Positions 9,136-17,995 are shown, counted from the first letter of the stretch. The stretch is DNA of 64,000 bases from Qipengyuania psychrotolerans (GCF_019711355.1 NZ_CP081297.1:1550001-1614000); one strand, 5' to 3'. The notes: generated by a model not told the origin, from the sequence alone. Numbers and translations: made by a program.

Positions 9136-9350
9136 TTCCGCGTACCAGCTCGAAATGCGAAGAAGAAAACAAGGCTGAAGACTAGACAAACTAGCGCCAG
9201 CCCACCGTAAAGCACGCCGTAGTCACTACAGAAATCTTGGGACCACTCGCACTCCATCCTAGGGACGGCACTTCGCCAACCGAAAGCGAATGCGAGTGCG
9301 GCCGCCGCCGTGGCCAAACTGGCCACCAGCGCGAGGCCGCGCAGGATCAC
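9132..9350 (-). CDS. Small two-TM membrane protein with Cys loop, 72 aa
   Basis: A 72-aa protein started by GTG at 9350, which overlaps the bioB TGA (GTGA); a GTG 8 codons further upstream is less likely. It has two hydrophobic segments (about residues 3-24 and 46-66) separated by a short loop carrying two cysteines (E-C-E-W-S-Q-D-F-C). The C-terminus is basic (R-A-G-T-R-K). Its stop overlaps the next ATG by 4 nt. The architecture matches another small protein on the other side of bioB. No family is recognised; membrane insertion is the only confident inference. Confidence 0.7.
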   Translation of the reverse strand: MILRGLALVASLATAAAALAFAFGWRSAVPRMECEWSQDFCSDYGVLYGGLALVCLVFSLVFFFAFRAGTRK

Positions 9351-10366
9351 TCGGCGGGCTCCATCACCTTGCACGCCCGCATTGGCTCTTCCTGCGCCAG
9401 CGCAGTCAGTCCCATCTTTGCAAACAGCGCGGCGTCGCTGTCGTCACCAGCATTGGGTGCGGTGAGCAGCTTGTCGCCGGTGAAGATCGAGTTCGCGCCC
9501 GCCATGAAGCACAGCGCCTGCGTCGCTTCGCTCATGCTCTCACGGCCAGCGGAAAGCCGCACCATGCTCATCGGCATGCAGATGCGCGCAACCGCCACGG
9601 TGCGCACGAATTCGATGTCGTCGATCTTGGCGAGCGGGGTGTCGGCCAGCATGTCGCCCAGCACCGTGCCCTTGACCGGCACCAGCGCGTTGACCGGCAC
9701 GCTTTCGGGATGGCGTTCCAGCGTGGCGAGCGTATGGACGAAGCCGACGCGGTCGCTACGCGTTTCGCCCATGCCCACGATCCCGCCGCTGCACACGTTG
9801 ATGCCTGCGTCGCGCACGTTTTGCAGCGTGTCGAGACGGTCCTCATACTTGCGGCTGGAGATCACGCGTTCGTAATATTCCGGCCCGGTATCGACATTGT
9901 GATTGTAGTAATCGAGGCCCGCTTCCTTGAGCATGTCCGCCTGTTTCGGCGTCAGCATGCCGAGTGTCATGCAGGTCTCCAGCCCCATCGCGCGCACGCC
10001 CTTCACGATCTCGACAATCGCTGGCATGTCGCGGTCCTTAGGGTTGCGCCATGCCGCGCCCATGCAGAAGCGCTGCGAACCCGCATCCTTGGCCTGCGCT
10101 GCGCGCTGGAGGACCGATTGCACCTCCATCAGCTTGGTCGCCTCGACCCCGCTGTCGGCCTTCACCGACTGCGAGCAATAGCCGCAATCCTCCGGACACC
10201 CGCCGGTCTTGATGGAGAGCAAGGTGCAGAGCTGGATCTGCTCGGGCGGATGGAACTCGCGGTGGACCGTAGCTGCGCGGAAGAGCAGTTCGGTGAAAGG
10301 AAGGTCGAAAAGGTCCGCGATTTCCTCGCGCGTCCAGTCGGTACGAATTTTGGTCAAAAGATCCAT
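9347..10366 (-). CDS. bioB: Biotin synthase
   Basis: Radical-SAM enzyme that inserts sulfur into dethiobiotin, the last step of biotin synthesis. The 339-aa product carries the 4Fe-4S CxxxCxxC motif in [11 protein letters not shown] and the downstream dethiobiotin/2Fe-2S residues in [23 protein letters not shown] and N-x-x-x-P-V-x-G-T. The start at 10366 gives [11 protein letters not shown]; a 10-codon upstream extension would overlap the preceding gene. No other bio genes are in the window, so bioB stands alone beside biotin-dependent propionyl-CoA carboxylase. That suggests co-regulation of cofactor and enzyme. Confidence 0.95.
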   Translation of the reverse strand: MDLLTKIRTDWTREEIADLFDLPFTELLFRAATVHREFHPPEQIQLCTLLSIKTGGCPEDCGYCSQSVKADSGVEATKLMEVQSVLQRAAQAKDAGSQRFCMGAAWRNPKDRDMPAIVEIVKGVRAMGLETCMTLGMLTPKQADMLKEAGLDYYNHNVDTGPEYYERVISSRKYEDRLDTLQNVRDAGINVCSGGIVGMGETRSDRVGFVHTLATLERHPESVPVNALVPVKGTVLGDMLADTPLAKIDDIEFVRTVAVARICMPMSMVRLSAGRESMSEATQALCFMAGANSIFTGDKLLTAPNAGDDSDAALFAKMGLTALAQEEPMRACKVMEPAE

Positions 10367-10367
10367 C

Positions 10368-10616
10368 TCATTTACTTCGGAGCGCTTGTAAGACAATCCA
10401 AGCGCAGACGCTTAAGAAAACAGCCGAGGAGGCAATCCAGAACAATACCGAAGGATTACCGCACCGCCCGGCAGTGCTGAAAACTTCTGAGACCTTCTCG
10501 CAATATGTGAGGGGGGACGTAAGCGTGAATGCCAGATAGATGCGAATTAGCCCCGCAAAAAGGACGCCGACCACACCGATACCTAGTAAAATCCCAACTA
10601 GTCGGCCGATAGTCAC
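10368..10616 (-). CDS. Small two-TM membrane protein, 82 aa
   Basis: The GTG start at 10616 overlaps the TGA of methylmalonyl-CoA mutase (GTGA), and its own TGA is followed one base later by the bioB ATG (TGAGATG). The product ([20 protein letters not shown] at the start) has two strong hydrophobic segments, about residues 6-31 and 55-78. The connecting loop has two cysteines (Y-C-E-K and R-C-G-N). It resembles the 72-aa protein after bioB in layout, though not clearly in sequence. The function is unknown. Dense coupling on both sides makes it a real gene rather than a chance frame. Confidence 0.7.
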   Translation of the reverse strand: MTIGRLVGILLGIGVVGVLFAGLIRIYLAFTLTSPLTYCEKVSEVFSTAGRCGNPSVLFWIASSAVFLSVCAWIVLQALRSK

Positions 10617-12862
10617 TCCGCCGCCTCATCCAGATCCTCACCCGCAGGCGGCATGTTGTGACCGAGCAAGCGCAGCACGTCCGCCGCGCACTCCACGACA
10701 TTGCTGCCCGGACCGTAGATACCCTGCACCCCGGCATCGCGCAGGAAGTCGTAATCCTTCTGCGGGATCACGCCGCCCGCGATGACCTTGATGTCGGGGC
10801 GCCCTGCGTCGCGCAGATGGCCGATCAGTTCGGGGATCAGCGTCTTATGGCCCGCCGCAAGGCTGCTCGCGCCAACGGCATCAACGCCGTTTTCCAGCGC
10901 CATGTCCACCGTTTCCCGCGGGGTCTGGAACAGCGGGCCGGAGAGTACGTCAAAGCCCATGTCAGCGAAGGCCGATGCGATGACATTGGCGCCGCGGTCG
11001 TGCCCGTCCTGCCCCATCTTCGCGACCATCAGCTTGGGTTTGCGGCCAAGGCGGCGCTCCACCGCCTTCACGCCTTCGATCACCTGCTCATACCGGTCGT
11101 CACCCTCATAGGCCGCCGCGTACACACCGCGCACCGGCTTGGGCAGCGTGTTGTAGCGGCCAAAGGCGTCTTCCATCGCCTGGCTGATCTCGCCCAGTGT
11201 CGCATCGTGGCGAGCCGCCTCGACCGCCAGTGCGAGGAGGTTGATTTCGCCGCGCGCCTGCAGGTCCTTGAGGGCAGATGGGCGCAGCGGAACGCCGGCA
11301 TCGTCGCGCCCGTCGGCCTGCGCGGCGCGGTGCACCTTGGGGTCGGTCTGTGCCGCTTCGGTGAGCCGCGCAAGCGCTGCCTGACATGCGGCTTCGTCCC
11401 GTCCGGAGCGCACCTTCTCGAGCCGGGCAATCTGGCTGTCGCGCACGGCGTGGTTGTCGATATCGAGCGTGTCGATCTCGTCTTCCTTGTCGCGGCGGTA
11501 CTTGTTCACGCCCACGATCACCGTTTCGCCCCGGTCGACGCTGGCCTGCTTGGCTGCAGCGGCGCTTTCGATGGCGGCTTTGGGCTTACCGCTGGCGACA
11601 TAGGCAGTCATACCGCCTGCCGCCTCGACCTCGCCAAGCATGGCCTGGGCCTGCTCGACCAGCGCGGCGGTGAGGCTTTCGATGTAATAGCTGCCGCCGA
11701 GCGGATCGGCGACATTGGTAATGCCGGTCTCTTCCTGGATCACCAGCTGCGTGTTGCGCGCGATGCGGGCGGAGAAGTCGGTCGGCAGTGCAATTGCCTC
11801 GTCCAGCGCATTGGTGTGGAGCGACTGCGTGCCGCCCAGCACCGCCGCCATCGCCTCGATCGTGGTGCGGATGACGTTGTTGTAGGGGTCCTGCTCCTGA
11901 AGGCTCACGCCGCTGGTCTGACAGTGCGTGCGCAGCATCTTCGACTTGGGGTTTTCGGCCCCGAGGTCGGTCATGACATCGTGCCATAATGCACGCGCCG
12001 CGCGCATCTTGGCAATCTCCATGAAGAAGTTCATGCCGATGCCCCAGAAGAAGGACAGGCGCGGCGCGAAGGCATCGATATCGAGGCCCGCTTCCATGGC
12101 GCGCTTGGCGTATTCCTTGCCGTCGGAGATGGTGAAGGCAAGTTCCTGCACCGCTGTCGCCCCGGCTTCGTGCATGTGATAGCCCGAGATCGAAATGCTG
12201 TTGAATTTCGGCATGTTGGCCGAGGTATATGCGATGATGTCCGAAACGATCCGCATGCTCGGCTCGGGCGGATAGATATAGGTGTTGCGGACCATGAACT
12301 CCTTGAGGATGTCGTTCTGGATGGTCCCCGCAAGCTTGTCCTGGCTCACCCCCTGTCGCTCCGCTGCCACGATGTAGAAGGCGAGCACGGGGATCACCGC
12401 GCCGTTCATCGTCATGCTGACGCTCATGGTGTCGAGCGGGATCTGGTCGAACAGGATTTCCATGTCACGCACGGTGTCGATCGCCACGCCCGCCTTGCCG
12501 ACATCGCCGACTACGCGCGGGTGATCGCTGTCATAGCCGCGGTGGGTGGCGAGGTCGAAAGCGACGCTCAGCCCCTTCTGGCCCGCCGCAAGGTTGCGGC
12601 GATAGAACGCATTCGATTCCTCGGCGGTGGAGAAGCCTGCGTACTGGCGGATGGTCCACGGACGGCCAGTGTACATCGAGGCATAGGGGCCGCGCGTGAA
12701 GGGCGCGATGCCCGGAACGCCTGGGTCGAGGCCCTCGGTGTCCTCGCTGGTGTAAAGCGGCTTTACCGCAATCCCCTCGGGCGTGTGCCACGTCAGGTCG
12801 CGGCCCTTCACCTCCTTGTCGGCAAGGGGCTTCCAGTCGTCATAGGTGGGTTTGTCGGTCAT
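10613..12862 (-). CDS. scpA: Methylmalonyl-CoA mutase (catalytic + B12-binding)
   Basis: Adenosylcobalamin-dependent isomerisation of (R)-methylmalonyl-CoA to succinyl-CoA. The 749-aa product has the N-terminal TIM-barrel catalytic domain (for example [29 protein letters not shown]) and the C-terminal B12 domain with the cobalt-ligand motif D-G-H-D-R-G (H621), S-x-L and GG. It is full length and resembles the large MutB-type subunit. The ATG at 12862 ([10 protein letters not shown]) is used; the frame is open far upstream only because it runs antisense-like through the GST gene. It lies 8 bp after the GST gene and just upstream of the 82-aa membrane protein and bioB. Confidence 0.96.
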   Translation of the reverse strand: MTDKPTYDDWKPLADKEVKGRDLTWHTPEGIAVKPLYTSEDTEGLDPGVPGIAPFTRGPYASMYTGRPWTIRQYAGFSTAEESNAFYRRNLAAGQKGLSVAFDLATHRGYDSDHPRVVGDVGKAGVAIDTVRDMEILFDQIPLDTMSVSMTMNGAVIPVLAFYIVAAERQGVSQDKLAGTIQNDILKEFMVRNTYIYPPEPSMRIVSDIIAYTSANMPKFNSISISGYHMHEAGATAVQELAFTISDGKEYAKRAMEAGLDIDAFAPRLSFFWGIGMNFFMEIAKMRAARALWHDVMTDLGAENPKSKMLRTHCQTSGVSLQEQDPYNNVIRTTIEAMAAVLGGTQSLHTNALDEAIALPTDFSARIARNTQLVIQEETGITNVADPLGGSYYIESLTAALVEQAQAMLGEVEAAGGMTAYVASGKPKAAIESAAAAKQASVDRGETVIVGVNKYRRDKEDEIDTLDIDNHAVRDSQIARLEKVRSGRDEAACQAALARLTEAAQTDPKVHRAAQADGRDDAGVPLRPSALKDLQARGEINLLALAVEAARHDATLGEISQAMEDAFGRYNTLPKPVRGVYAAAYEGDDRYEQVIEGVKAVERRLGRKPKLMVAKMGQDGHDRGANVIASAFADMGFDVLSGPLFQTPRETVDMALENGVDAVGASSLAAGHKTLIPELIGHLRDAGRPDIKVIAGGVIPQKDYDFLRDAGVQGIYGPGSNVVECAADVLRLLGHNMPPAGEDLDEAAE

Positions 12863-12870
12863 TTTCGCAC

Positions 12871-13482
12871 TCAGGCTTGTGTACTTGGGCGGGCGGACAC
12901 GCGCTCGTGCCAGCCGCGCAGGTTCTCGCAGTCTTCGGGCATCCCGCAGCCGACGAAAGTGGCGAAATCGGCGGTTGTCAGCAGGAGGATATCGGCGGCA
13001 GTAAAGCTGTCGCCGGCAAGATAGTCGCGATCTGCCAGCGCACCATCGAAGAACCGGAACGCCTCTGCCACTCGCGGAAGGTTGGTCTCGCCCCAATCGG
13101 CATTGCGGCCGGGCAGCGCGGCGGTGAACGGATGGGTGTGAACCCAGACCGCGCCAACCGGTGCCATCAGGATCATCTCGGCGCGGCGGCTCCACATCTC
13201 GATTTCCGCAATCTCGCGCGGAGAGGTGCCGAACAGCGGCGTCTCGGGGTGTACCGCTTCAAGATAGCGCATGATCGCCACGCTTTCGGCGATAATTGTG
13301 CCGTCATCCAGTTCAAGGATCGGCGTCTGGCCGCGCGGATTCTTGGCGACGAAATCCGGCGCCTTCTGCTCGCGCTTGGGGATCGAGACCTCCTGCATGG
13401 GAAGCTCGATGCCTTTCTCCGCCGCGAAGATGCGGACGCGGCGCGGATTGGGCGCGGGATTGGGGCTATCGTAGAACAGCAT
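12871..13482 (-). CDS. Glutathione S-transferase family protein
   Basis: A 203-aa GST. The N-terminal thioredoxin-like domain starts [20 protein letters not shown] and has the glutathione-binding N-P-R-G-Q-T-P-x-L and the E-S-V-A-I-M-R-Y-L motif (gamma-glutamyl contact at E-S). The all-helical C-terminal domain has F-T-A-A-D-I (N-capping box). The substrate is unknown. It sits inside the propionate block, 20 bp after the epimerase and 8 bp before the mutase, so it is co-transcribed. A role in detoxifying acryloyl-CoA-type electrophiles would be speculation. Confidence 0.88.
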   Translation of the reverse strand: MLFYDSPNPAPNPRRVRIFAAEKGIELPMQEVSIPKREQKAPDFVAKNPRGQTPILELDDGTIIAESVAIMRYLEAVHPETPLFGTSPREIAEIEMWSRRAEMILMAPVGAVWVHTHPFTAALPGRNADWGETNLPRVAEAFRFFDGALADRDYLAGDSFTAADILLLTTADFATFVGCGMPEDCENLRGWHERVSARPSTQA

Positions 13483-13502
13483 GTCGGTCGCTTCCTTCCC
13501 GG

Positions 13503-13952
13503 TCAGTTCGACCAGTGCGCGTTATCCTTGGGTGTTTCCATGATTTCGGTGAGCTGGCCCATCATGTCCTTGGGGTGGAGGAAGAAGATCGGCGTGCCAT
13601 GCGCGCCCAGCCGCGTGGGGCCAAGGATGCGCTTGCCCAGTTCCTCGAACCATTTGCGCGCGTCCTCGATATCCTCGACCTCGTAGCAAACATGGTGCTG
13701 CGCGCCGGACGGATTCTTTTCGAGGAATTTGGCAATGGGGCTGTCTTCGCCCAGGGGCTCAATCAGCTCGATCTGGGTGCCGTTAGTCCCGTTCTGGCCG
13801 GGCGTGTCGACGAAGCAAACCTTCACGCCCTGCGCCTCAAGATCGAACGGCTTGTGGAAGCGCGTCGCGCCCATGACATCACGGTAATAGCGGATCGATT
13901 CCTCGATCGACGGCGTGGCGACGCCGATATGGTTGAGACGGCCGAGTTTCAT
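13503..13952 (-). CDS. mce: Methylmalonyl-CoA epimerase
   Basis: Interconverts (S)- and (R)-methylmalonyl-CoA, linking carboxylase and mutase. The 149-aa protein has the paired vicinal-oxygen-chelate modules. It starts L-G-R-L-N-H-I-G-V-A (first metal His), contains Q-I-E-L-I-E-P (metal Glu), A-Q-H-H-V-C-Y-E-V (second His pair) and H-P-K-D-M-M-G-Q-L-T-E-I-M-E (final Glu). The length is typical. Its ATG overlaps the stop of the upstream lipoprotein gene by 4 nt (ATGA). Confidence 0.95.
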   Translation of the reverse strand: MKLGRLNHIGVATPSIEESIRYYRDVMGATRFHKPFDLEAQGVKVCFVDTPGQNGTNGTQIELIEPLGEDSPIAKFLEKNPSGAQHHVCYEVEDIEDARKWFEELGKRILGPTRLGAHGTPIFFLHPKDMMGQLTEIMETPKDNAHWSN

Positions 13953-14368
13953 ATTGGTTCACACTTTCCCGCTCTAGCTTGAACGACCCTAAAAAGAGCC
14001 AATTCGCCGTAACTCTTTCGTAAGTCGTCAAACATGAGTGTTTCATCTTTAGCGTCTGGCTCTGTCCCAGACTTTTCGTCAAACTTCATGTTGCCTTCTC
14101 GAAGTATCGCGTCTCTGCAGGCCGCGACAACAGCGTCAGCAATTTCTCGGTTGTCGCCTTCGCTTTTAGCGAGACGATAGCCCCAGCGATGAATGCAATT
14201 CTCGGTTAAGGTCATCTGCTGCCAAGATTTTTGGGCCTTGTTTGCCGCACTAAGATCTATCGGCGTGGGTGCGTTGCAAATACGATCGTCGCCACCGCTA
14301 GCAATTTGGTTGCAGCTCGAAGCGAACAGCGCTGCGCAAAAGACGAGGCTATAGCGGAATATTATCAT
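13949..14368 (-). CDS. Small lipoprotein, 139 aa
   Basis: Begins [20 protein letters not shown], a signal peptide with a lipobox (F-A-S-S-C), so the mature protein is probably a lipid-anchored periplasmic protein of about 120 residues with several cysteines (C-N-A-P, E-N-C-I-H, A-A-C-R-D, G-K-C-E). The start at 14368 has a GGAAG ribosome-binding site inside the end of pccB; the two genes overlap by 20 bp. Its stop overlaps the epimerase start. No domain is recognised. It is a hypothetical gene wedged between two core propionate genes. Confidence 0.75.
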   Translation of the reverse strand: MIIFRYSLVFCAALFASSCNQIASGGDDRICNAPTPIDLSAANKAQKSWQQMTLTENCIHRWGYRLAKSEGDNREIADAVVAACRDAILREGNMKFDEKSGTEPDAKDETLMFDDLRKSYGELALFRVVQARAGKCEPI

Positions 14369-15881
14369 GCTTCTTCCACGGGTTCTCAAGCACCTTGCCG
14401 CGCAGCTTCCTTAGCCCCAGCGCAATGCGCCGCCGCGTCGAGTGCGGGTAGATCACCTCGTCGATATAACCGCGGCTCGCCGCCACGAAGGGGTTGGCGA
14501 AGCGGTCTTCGTATTCCTTCGTCTTCTCGGCAATCTTTTCCGCATCTCCGCGGTCTTGGCGGAAGATGATCTCCACCGCACCCTTGGCGCCCATCACCGC
14601 GATTTCGGCGGTGGGCCAGGCGTAGTTGAGGTCGCCGCGCAGATGCTTGGACGCCATCACGTCATAGGCGCCGCCATAGGCCTTGCGGGTGATGACGGTG
14701 ATCTTGGGCACGGTCGCCTCGGCATAGGCGAACAGCAGCTTCGCGCCGTGCTTGATGATGCCGTTATGCTCCTGTGCGGTACCGGGCAGGAAACCGGGTA
14801 CGTCGACGAAGGTGAGGATCGGAATTTCGAAGGCATCGCAGAACCGCACGAAGCGCGCCGCTTTCTTGGACGCATTAATGTCGAGCACGCCCGCCAGCAC
14901 CATCGGCTGGTTCGCGACAACGCCCACGGTGCGGCCCTCCACCCGGCCGAAGCCGCAGATGATATTCGCGGCATGGTTCGGCTGGATTTCGAAGAAATCG
15001 CCTTCGTCCACGGTTTTCCGAATGACTTCATGCATGTCATAAGGCTGGTTGGCATTGTCGGGGATCAGCGTGTCGAGGCTGGGCACTTCGCGGTCCCATG
15101 CGTCGGCAGTGGGGCGTTCAGGCACGTCTTCACGGTTCGACAGCGGAAGGTAATCGAAGAAGTTGCGCGTCGCGAGCAGCGTTTCGATGTCGTTTTCGAA
15201 GCTGTTGTCGGCGACCGAAGTCTTGGTCGTGTGGGTCTTCGCCCCGCCCAGTTCTTCCTGCGTGACGACTTCGTTGGTCACCGTCTTCACCACGTCAGGA
15301 CCGGTGACGAACATGTAGGAACTGTCTTCGACCATGAAGATGAAGTCGGTCATGGCGGGCGAATATACCGCCCCGCCTGCACACGGCCCCATGATGAGGC
15401 TGATCTGCGGCACCACGCCGCTGGCGAGCACGTTGCGCTGGAACACTTCGGCATAGCCGCCGAGAGAGGCCACGCCTTCCTGGATGCGCGCGCCGCCGCT
15501 ATCGTTCAGACCGATCACCGGCGCGCCGACCTTCATCGCGGTGTCCATCACCTTACAGATTTTCTCCGCATGGCGTTTCGACAATGAGCCGCCGAAGACG
15601 GTGAAATCCTGGCTATACACATAGACGAGGCGGCCATTGATCGTGCCGCTGCCCGTCACCACACCGTCGCCGGGGATCTTCTGCTCGGCCATGCCGAAAT
15701 CGACGCAGTCATGTTCGACATAGCGATCGAGCTCTTCGAAACTGCCTTCGTCGAGCAGCACGTCGAGCCGTTCGCGCGCGGTCAGCTTGCCTTTGGCATG
15801 CTGCGCATCAATGCGCTTTTGACCGCCGCCCATGCGGGCTGCTTCGCGGCGGCGTTCCATTTCGGCGATATTGGCGGACAT
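14349..15881 (-). CDS. pccB: Propionyl-CoA carboxylase beta subunit (carboxyltransferase)
   Basis: Transfers CO2 from biotin on PccA to propionyl-CoA. The 510-aa product has the two crotonase-like carboxyltransferase halves. The acyl-CoA oxyanion glycines are seen in [11 protein letters not shown] and [12 protein letters not shown], and in the C-half [10 protein letters not shown] and R-K-A-Y-G-G-A-Y. The start at 15881 ([16 protein letters not shown]) follows a GGAGAG ribosome-binding site; a start 9 codons earlier has none. It is the first gene of the minus-strand propionate block, separated from tlyA by 67 bp. Confidence 0.96.
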   Translation of the reverse strand: MSANIAEMERRREAARMGGGQKRIDAQHAKGKLTARERLDVLLDEGSFEELDRYVEHDCVDFGMAEQKIPGDGVVTGSGTINGRLVYVYSQDFTVFGGSLSKRHAEKICKVMDTAMKVGAPVIGLNDSGGARIQEGVASLGGYAEVFQRNVLASGVVPQISLIMGPCAGGAVYSPAMTDFIFMVEDSSYMFVTGPDVVKTVTNEVVTQEELGGAKTHTTKTSVADNSFENDIETLLATRNFFDYLPLSNREDVPERPTADAWDREVPSLDTLIPDNANQPYDMHEVIRKTVDEGDFFEIQPNHAANIICGFGRVEGRTVGVVANQPMVLAGVLDINASKKAARFVRFCDAFEIPILTFVDVPGFLPGTAQEHNGIIKHGAKLLFAYAEATVPKITVITRKAYGGAYDVMASKHLRGDLNYAWPTAEIAVMGAKGAVEIIFRQDRGDAEKIAEKTKEYEDRFANPFVAASRGYIDEVIYPHSTRRRIALGLRKLRGKVLENPWKKHDNIPL

Positions 15882-15948
15882 GCTCTCTCCGTTAAATCTC
15901 TCGGCCAAGCGCCTAGAGCGGCAAGAGCCGAAGCGTCAACGGCTCCGA

Positions 15949-16683
15949 TCAAACTCGATGGGCACTTATGAGGAATTCCACATTACCCTCCGGCCCTGTG
16001 ATCGGACTTTCGACGATGCCCTGAACCTCGAAGCCAAGCCCCTCGACCCATGCGCGAACCTCGTCGCACACGCGCTGGTGAAGCACGGGATCGCTGACCA
16101 CGCCCTTCTTGCCCACTTCGCCGCGCTCAACTTCGAATTGCGGCTTGATAAGTGCCAAAAGTCGGCAGTCCTTTTCGGCCAGTTCAAGCGGGCGCTCAAG
16201 CACCTTGGAAAGCCCGATGAAACTGGCATCGCAGACCACCCAGGTCACCGGGCGGTCGATCATTCCCGGGGTGAGAATGCGGGCGCTGGTCTGTTCAAGC
16301 ACCGTGACGCGCTCGTCCTGCCGCAGCTTCCACGCAAGTTGGTTGGTGCCGCTGTCGACAGCGAACACATGCTCTGCCCCGCCCTGCAGCAGGACATCGG
16401 TGAAGCCGCCTGTCGAGCTACCGATATCCATGGCGGTCACCCCGCTCGGATCCAGTCCGAAGTGTTCGATCGCATGGGCGAGCTTGATCCCGCCGCGGCT
16501 GACCCAGGGATGATCGCGACCGCGCACGTCCAGCGGTGCATCCTCGGGCAATTGCTGGCCCGGCTTGACCATCTTCTGTTCGCCAGAGAAAACCAGCCCC
16601 GCCATGACGAGCGCCTGTGCCCGCGTGCGGCTTTCCACCAGCCCCCGGTCGACAAGCATCTGGTCGAGACGTTTCTTCGCCAC
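15949..16683 (-). CDS. tlyA: TlyA family rRNA 2'-O-methyltransferase
   Basis: A 244-aa protein with an N-terminal S4 RNA-binding domain (K-K-R-L-D-Q-M-L-V-D-R-G-L, about residues 3-60) and a C-terminal FtsJ-like SAM methyltransferase. The SAM loop is D-I-G-S-S-T-G-G-F-T-D, with conserved V-D-x-G-x-x-Q-L and L-I-K-P-Q-F-E-V. In mycobacteria TlyA 2'-O-methylates 16S and 23S rRNA and confers capreomycin sensitivity; in other bacteria it is annotated as hemolysin A, though it is an RNA methylase. It is on the same strand as pccB, 67 bp upstream. Confidence 0.92.
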   Translation of the reverse strand: MAKKRLDQMLVDRGLVESRTRAQALVMAGLVFSGEQKMVKPGQQLPEDAPLDVRGRDHPWVSRGGIKLAHAIEHFGLDPSGVTAMDIGSSTGGFTDVLLQGGAEHVFAVDSGTNQLAWKLRQDERVTVLEQTSARILTPGMIDRPVTWVVCDASFIGLSKVLERPLELAEKDCRLLALIKPQFEVERGEVGKKGVVSDPVLHQRVCDEVRAWVEGLGFEVQGIVESPITGPEGNVEFLISAHRV

Positions 16684-16730
16684 TGTAAACTCCGTTTGAA
16701 ACCAACGCCGTTAGCGCGCATTGAGCCTCT

Positions 16731-17285
16731 ATGAAACCGATCTACGGACAATTTGCCGCCGCGCTCGCCCTCACCTTCGGTTTGGCCGCGTGCATCCCGC
16801 CCGCGCCGGAGCCGACCCCTGCGCCCAGCCCCGCACCCGTCCCGGCGCCATCACCCACTCCGATGCCCACCTCGGTTGCGCAGGCTCCTACCTTCGAGAA
16901 CTGGATCGACGCTCCGCAGACGGCAGGGGACTGGCAGTACCGTTCGTTCCAGTTCGGCACGCAAGCTCTTTTTACCGGCACCTCCGGCGAGGAGTTCGTG
17001 ATCCAGTGCCTGGGCGGACAGGGGCGAATCGGCTTGATGCGGCCCGGTTCAGCGAGCGGGAACCAACAGATGCAGATACGTACGGAGACGACCGACAGGA
17101 CGCTGACGGCAAGCGCGACGAGCGACGGCCCGCAAGGCTTTGTCGCCTTCATTCCCGCACGCGACCCGCTACTCGATGCGATGGCGCTGACGCGGGGCCG
17201 TTTCGCAGTTGAAAGTCCCGGCATGCCGACGCTCTACCTGCCCGCATGGGCAGAGGTAACGCGTGTAATCGAGGACTGCCGCTAG
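16731..17285 (+). CDS. Proline-rich lipoprotein, 184 aa
   Basis: Starts MKPIYGQFAAALALTFGLAA followed by C, a good lipobox (L-A-A-C). A Pro/Ala/Thr-rich spacer (about residues 22-50) of the type that reaches across the periplasm comes next, then a compact beta-rich domain of about 130 residues ending in a Cys (E-D-C-R). It is divergent from tlyA with 47 bp between starts. No function is recognised; the layout resembles small outer-membrane-anchored hypothetical lipoproteins of Sphingomonadales. Confidence 0.8.
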   Translation: MKPIYGQFAAALALTFGLAACIPPAPEPTPAPSPAPVPAPSPTPMPTSVAQAPTFENWIDAPQTAGDWQYRSFQFGTQALFTGTSGEEFVIQCLGGQGRIGLMRPGSASGNQQMQIRTETTDRTLTASATSDGPQGFVAFIPARDPLLDAMALTRGRFAVESPGMPTLYLPAWAEVTRVIEDCR

Positions 17286-17290
17286 AATCA

Positions 17291-17317
17291 AAAAGGCCCG
17301 CGCAAATCTGCCGGGCC
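17291..17317 (-). terminator. GC hairpin with U-tract on the minus strand
   Basis: A 6-bp perfect stem GGCCCG/CGGGCC (17295-17300 and 17312-17317) closes an 11-nt loop. Read on the minus strand it is followed by TTTTT, an intrinsic-terminator layout; on the plus strand it is not followed by Ts. It lies just after the lipoprotein stop, so it could stop read-through coming leftward toward that gene, although no minus-strand gene is seen to the right. Confidence 0.55.
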
Positions 17318-17453
17318 ACAAACACTTATTCTGACGTGGGAAAACTTTTTTACAAGCCTTGTTTTCGGCGCTGAAAAGCAACAAATTGTAATCAAGATCA
17401 GCGGCGCACGCGGTCTTGGATCCCGGTGAAACGGGGTTCTAGCTCACAAGCTT

Positions 17454-17468
17454 GAAAGGAGGTGATCC
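17454..17468 (+). promoter_or_regulatory. 15-nt perfect anti-Shine-Dalgarno complement
   Basis: GAAAGGAGGTGATCC is exactly complementary to the conserved 3' end of alphaproteobacterial 16S rRNA (GGATCACCTCCTTTC, known sequence). Normal sites in this window match 4-6 nt. The core GGAGG ends 7 nt before the ATG at 17470, so it is correctly spaced for the 18-codon ORF that follows. Its 3' part (GATCC) could also pair with GGATC at 17418-17422 upstream. Confidence 0.8.
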
Positions 17469-17469
17469 G

Positions 17470-17526
17470 ATGTCTCATGGTTCAGTAGCGAGGTCGGTGA
17501 AGATCCCTACGGAGCATATTCGGTAA
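17470..17526 (+). CDS. 18-residue micro-ORF behind a perfect ribosome-binding site
   Basis: ATG at 17470 to TAA at 17524-17526, encoding MSHGSVARSVKIPTEHIR. The ORF is preceded by a 15-nt perfect complement of the 16S rRNA tail at ideal spacing. It is followed by three potential hairpins: 17518-17540 overlapping the stop, 17553-17571, and 17580-17615. The peptide is basic and hydrophilic and lacks a run of any one amino acid, so it does not look like a biosynthetic-attenuation leader. It may be a real microprotein or a ribosome-loading decoy on a small RNA. Its nearest downstream gene is 170 bp away. Confidence 0.5.
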   Translation: MSHGSVARSVKIPTEHIR

Positions 17527-17579
17527 TATTCCAGCCGAGTAAGGCTTTCGTGAGCGGCACTTCCGGCCGCTGACCATGC

Positions 17580-17615
17580 GAAGGGCAGCATCACCCAAGG
17601 GTGGCGCTGCCCTTC
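17580..17615 (+). terminator. Strong hairpin ending the micro-ORF transcript
   Basis: A 10-bp perfect stem GAAGGGCAGC/GCTGCCCTTC (17580-17589 with 17606-17615) continues after one 2x2 mismatch into CACCC/GGGTG with a 2-nt loop. The downstream sequence (TCATTTGCACC) is only modestly T-rich, so termination may be partial, but it is the most stable hairpin in this gap and fits the 3' end of a short RNA starting upstream of 17454. Confidence 0.6.
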
Positions 17616-17699
17616 TCATTTGCACCTCATTTATTGATTAGAATTTGCCGAAGTATTGCCAAGCTTTTCATGGGTCTTCGAAGACGCTAAAGTATTTGT

Positions 17700-17954
17700 A
17701 TGCGTCGATATCTCCGATATTCTCCGGCTCTGTCTCTTTTGATGCTTCCGCTATTCCCAACTTTTTTTGCAACGCCTTGGCCATGGAAATTGGCTGCCGG
17801 TATTGCTCTCGGGGTAACGTTCGTTCTTGCGACTTGGCTTGCATATCTGCCGCGTAAATGCGGCCACGGGTTGGTAAGCCAAAGTCGCCTGCCGATCTTC
17901 TTCTGGCCCTATGCGCTGCGCAATTGTCCGCATTGCGAGGCAAAGGAGTGGTAG
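17700..17954 (+). CDS. Small membrane protein with C-terminal Cys pairs, 84 aa
   Basis: The product has two adjacent hydrophobic segments (about residues 10-26 and 29-49), then a cytosolic-looking tail with R-K-C-G-H-G and N-C-P-H-C, an arrangement resembling a minimal zinc ribbon. No family is recognised. The overlapping minus-strand frame at 17668-17943 has a less protein-like composition, so the plus strand is preferred. It ends 41 bp before ilvE, in the same direction. Confidence 0.6.
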   Translation: MRRYLRYSPALSLLMLPLFPTFFATPWPWKLAAGIALGVTFVLATWLAYLPRKCGHGLVSQSRLPIFFWPYALRNCPHCEAKEW

Positions 17955-17995
17955 CGCCTCTTGCGCTGACTGCCGCGAAATCCTAACCGCGCGTC

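Noticed and set aside
10658..11989. A 443-codon frame antisense to methylmalonyl-CoA mutase.
   Set aside because: It is antisense to a complete B12-dependent mutase and only reflects codon bias; similar antisense frames oppose bioB (9290-10480), pccB (14442-15587), ilvE (17909-19054) and rnd (50679-51788).
12863..16000. A cobalamin riboswitch upstream of the mutase or propionate operon.
   Set aside because: The intergenic spaces here are 8-67 bp, too short for the roughly 200-nt element, and no B12-box was seen.
17668..17943. A 91-codon minus-strand frame opposite the small membrane protein at 17700-17954.
   Set aside because: Highly charged, no domain or signal, whereas the plus frame gives clear TM segments and Cys pairs. 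Not fully excluded, since a minus-oriented terminator lies at 17291.
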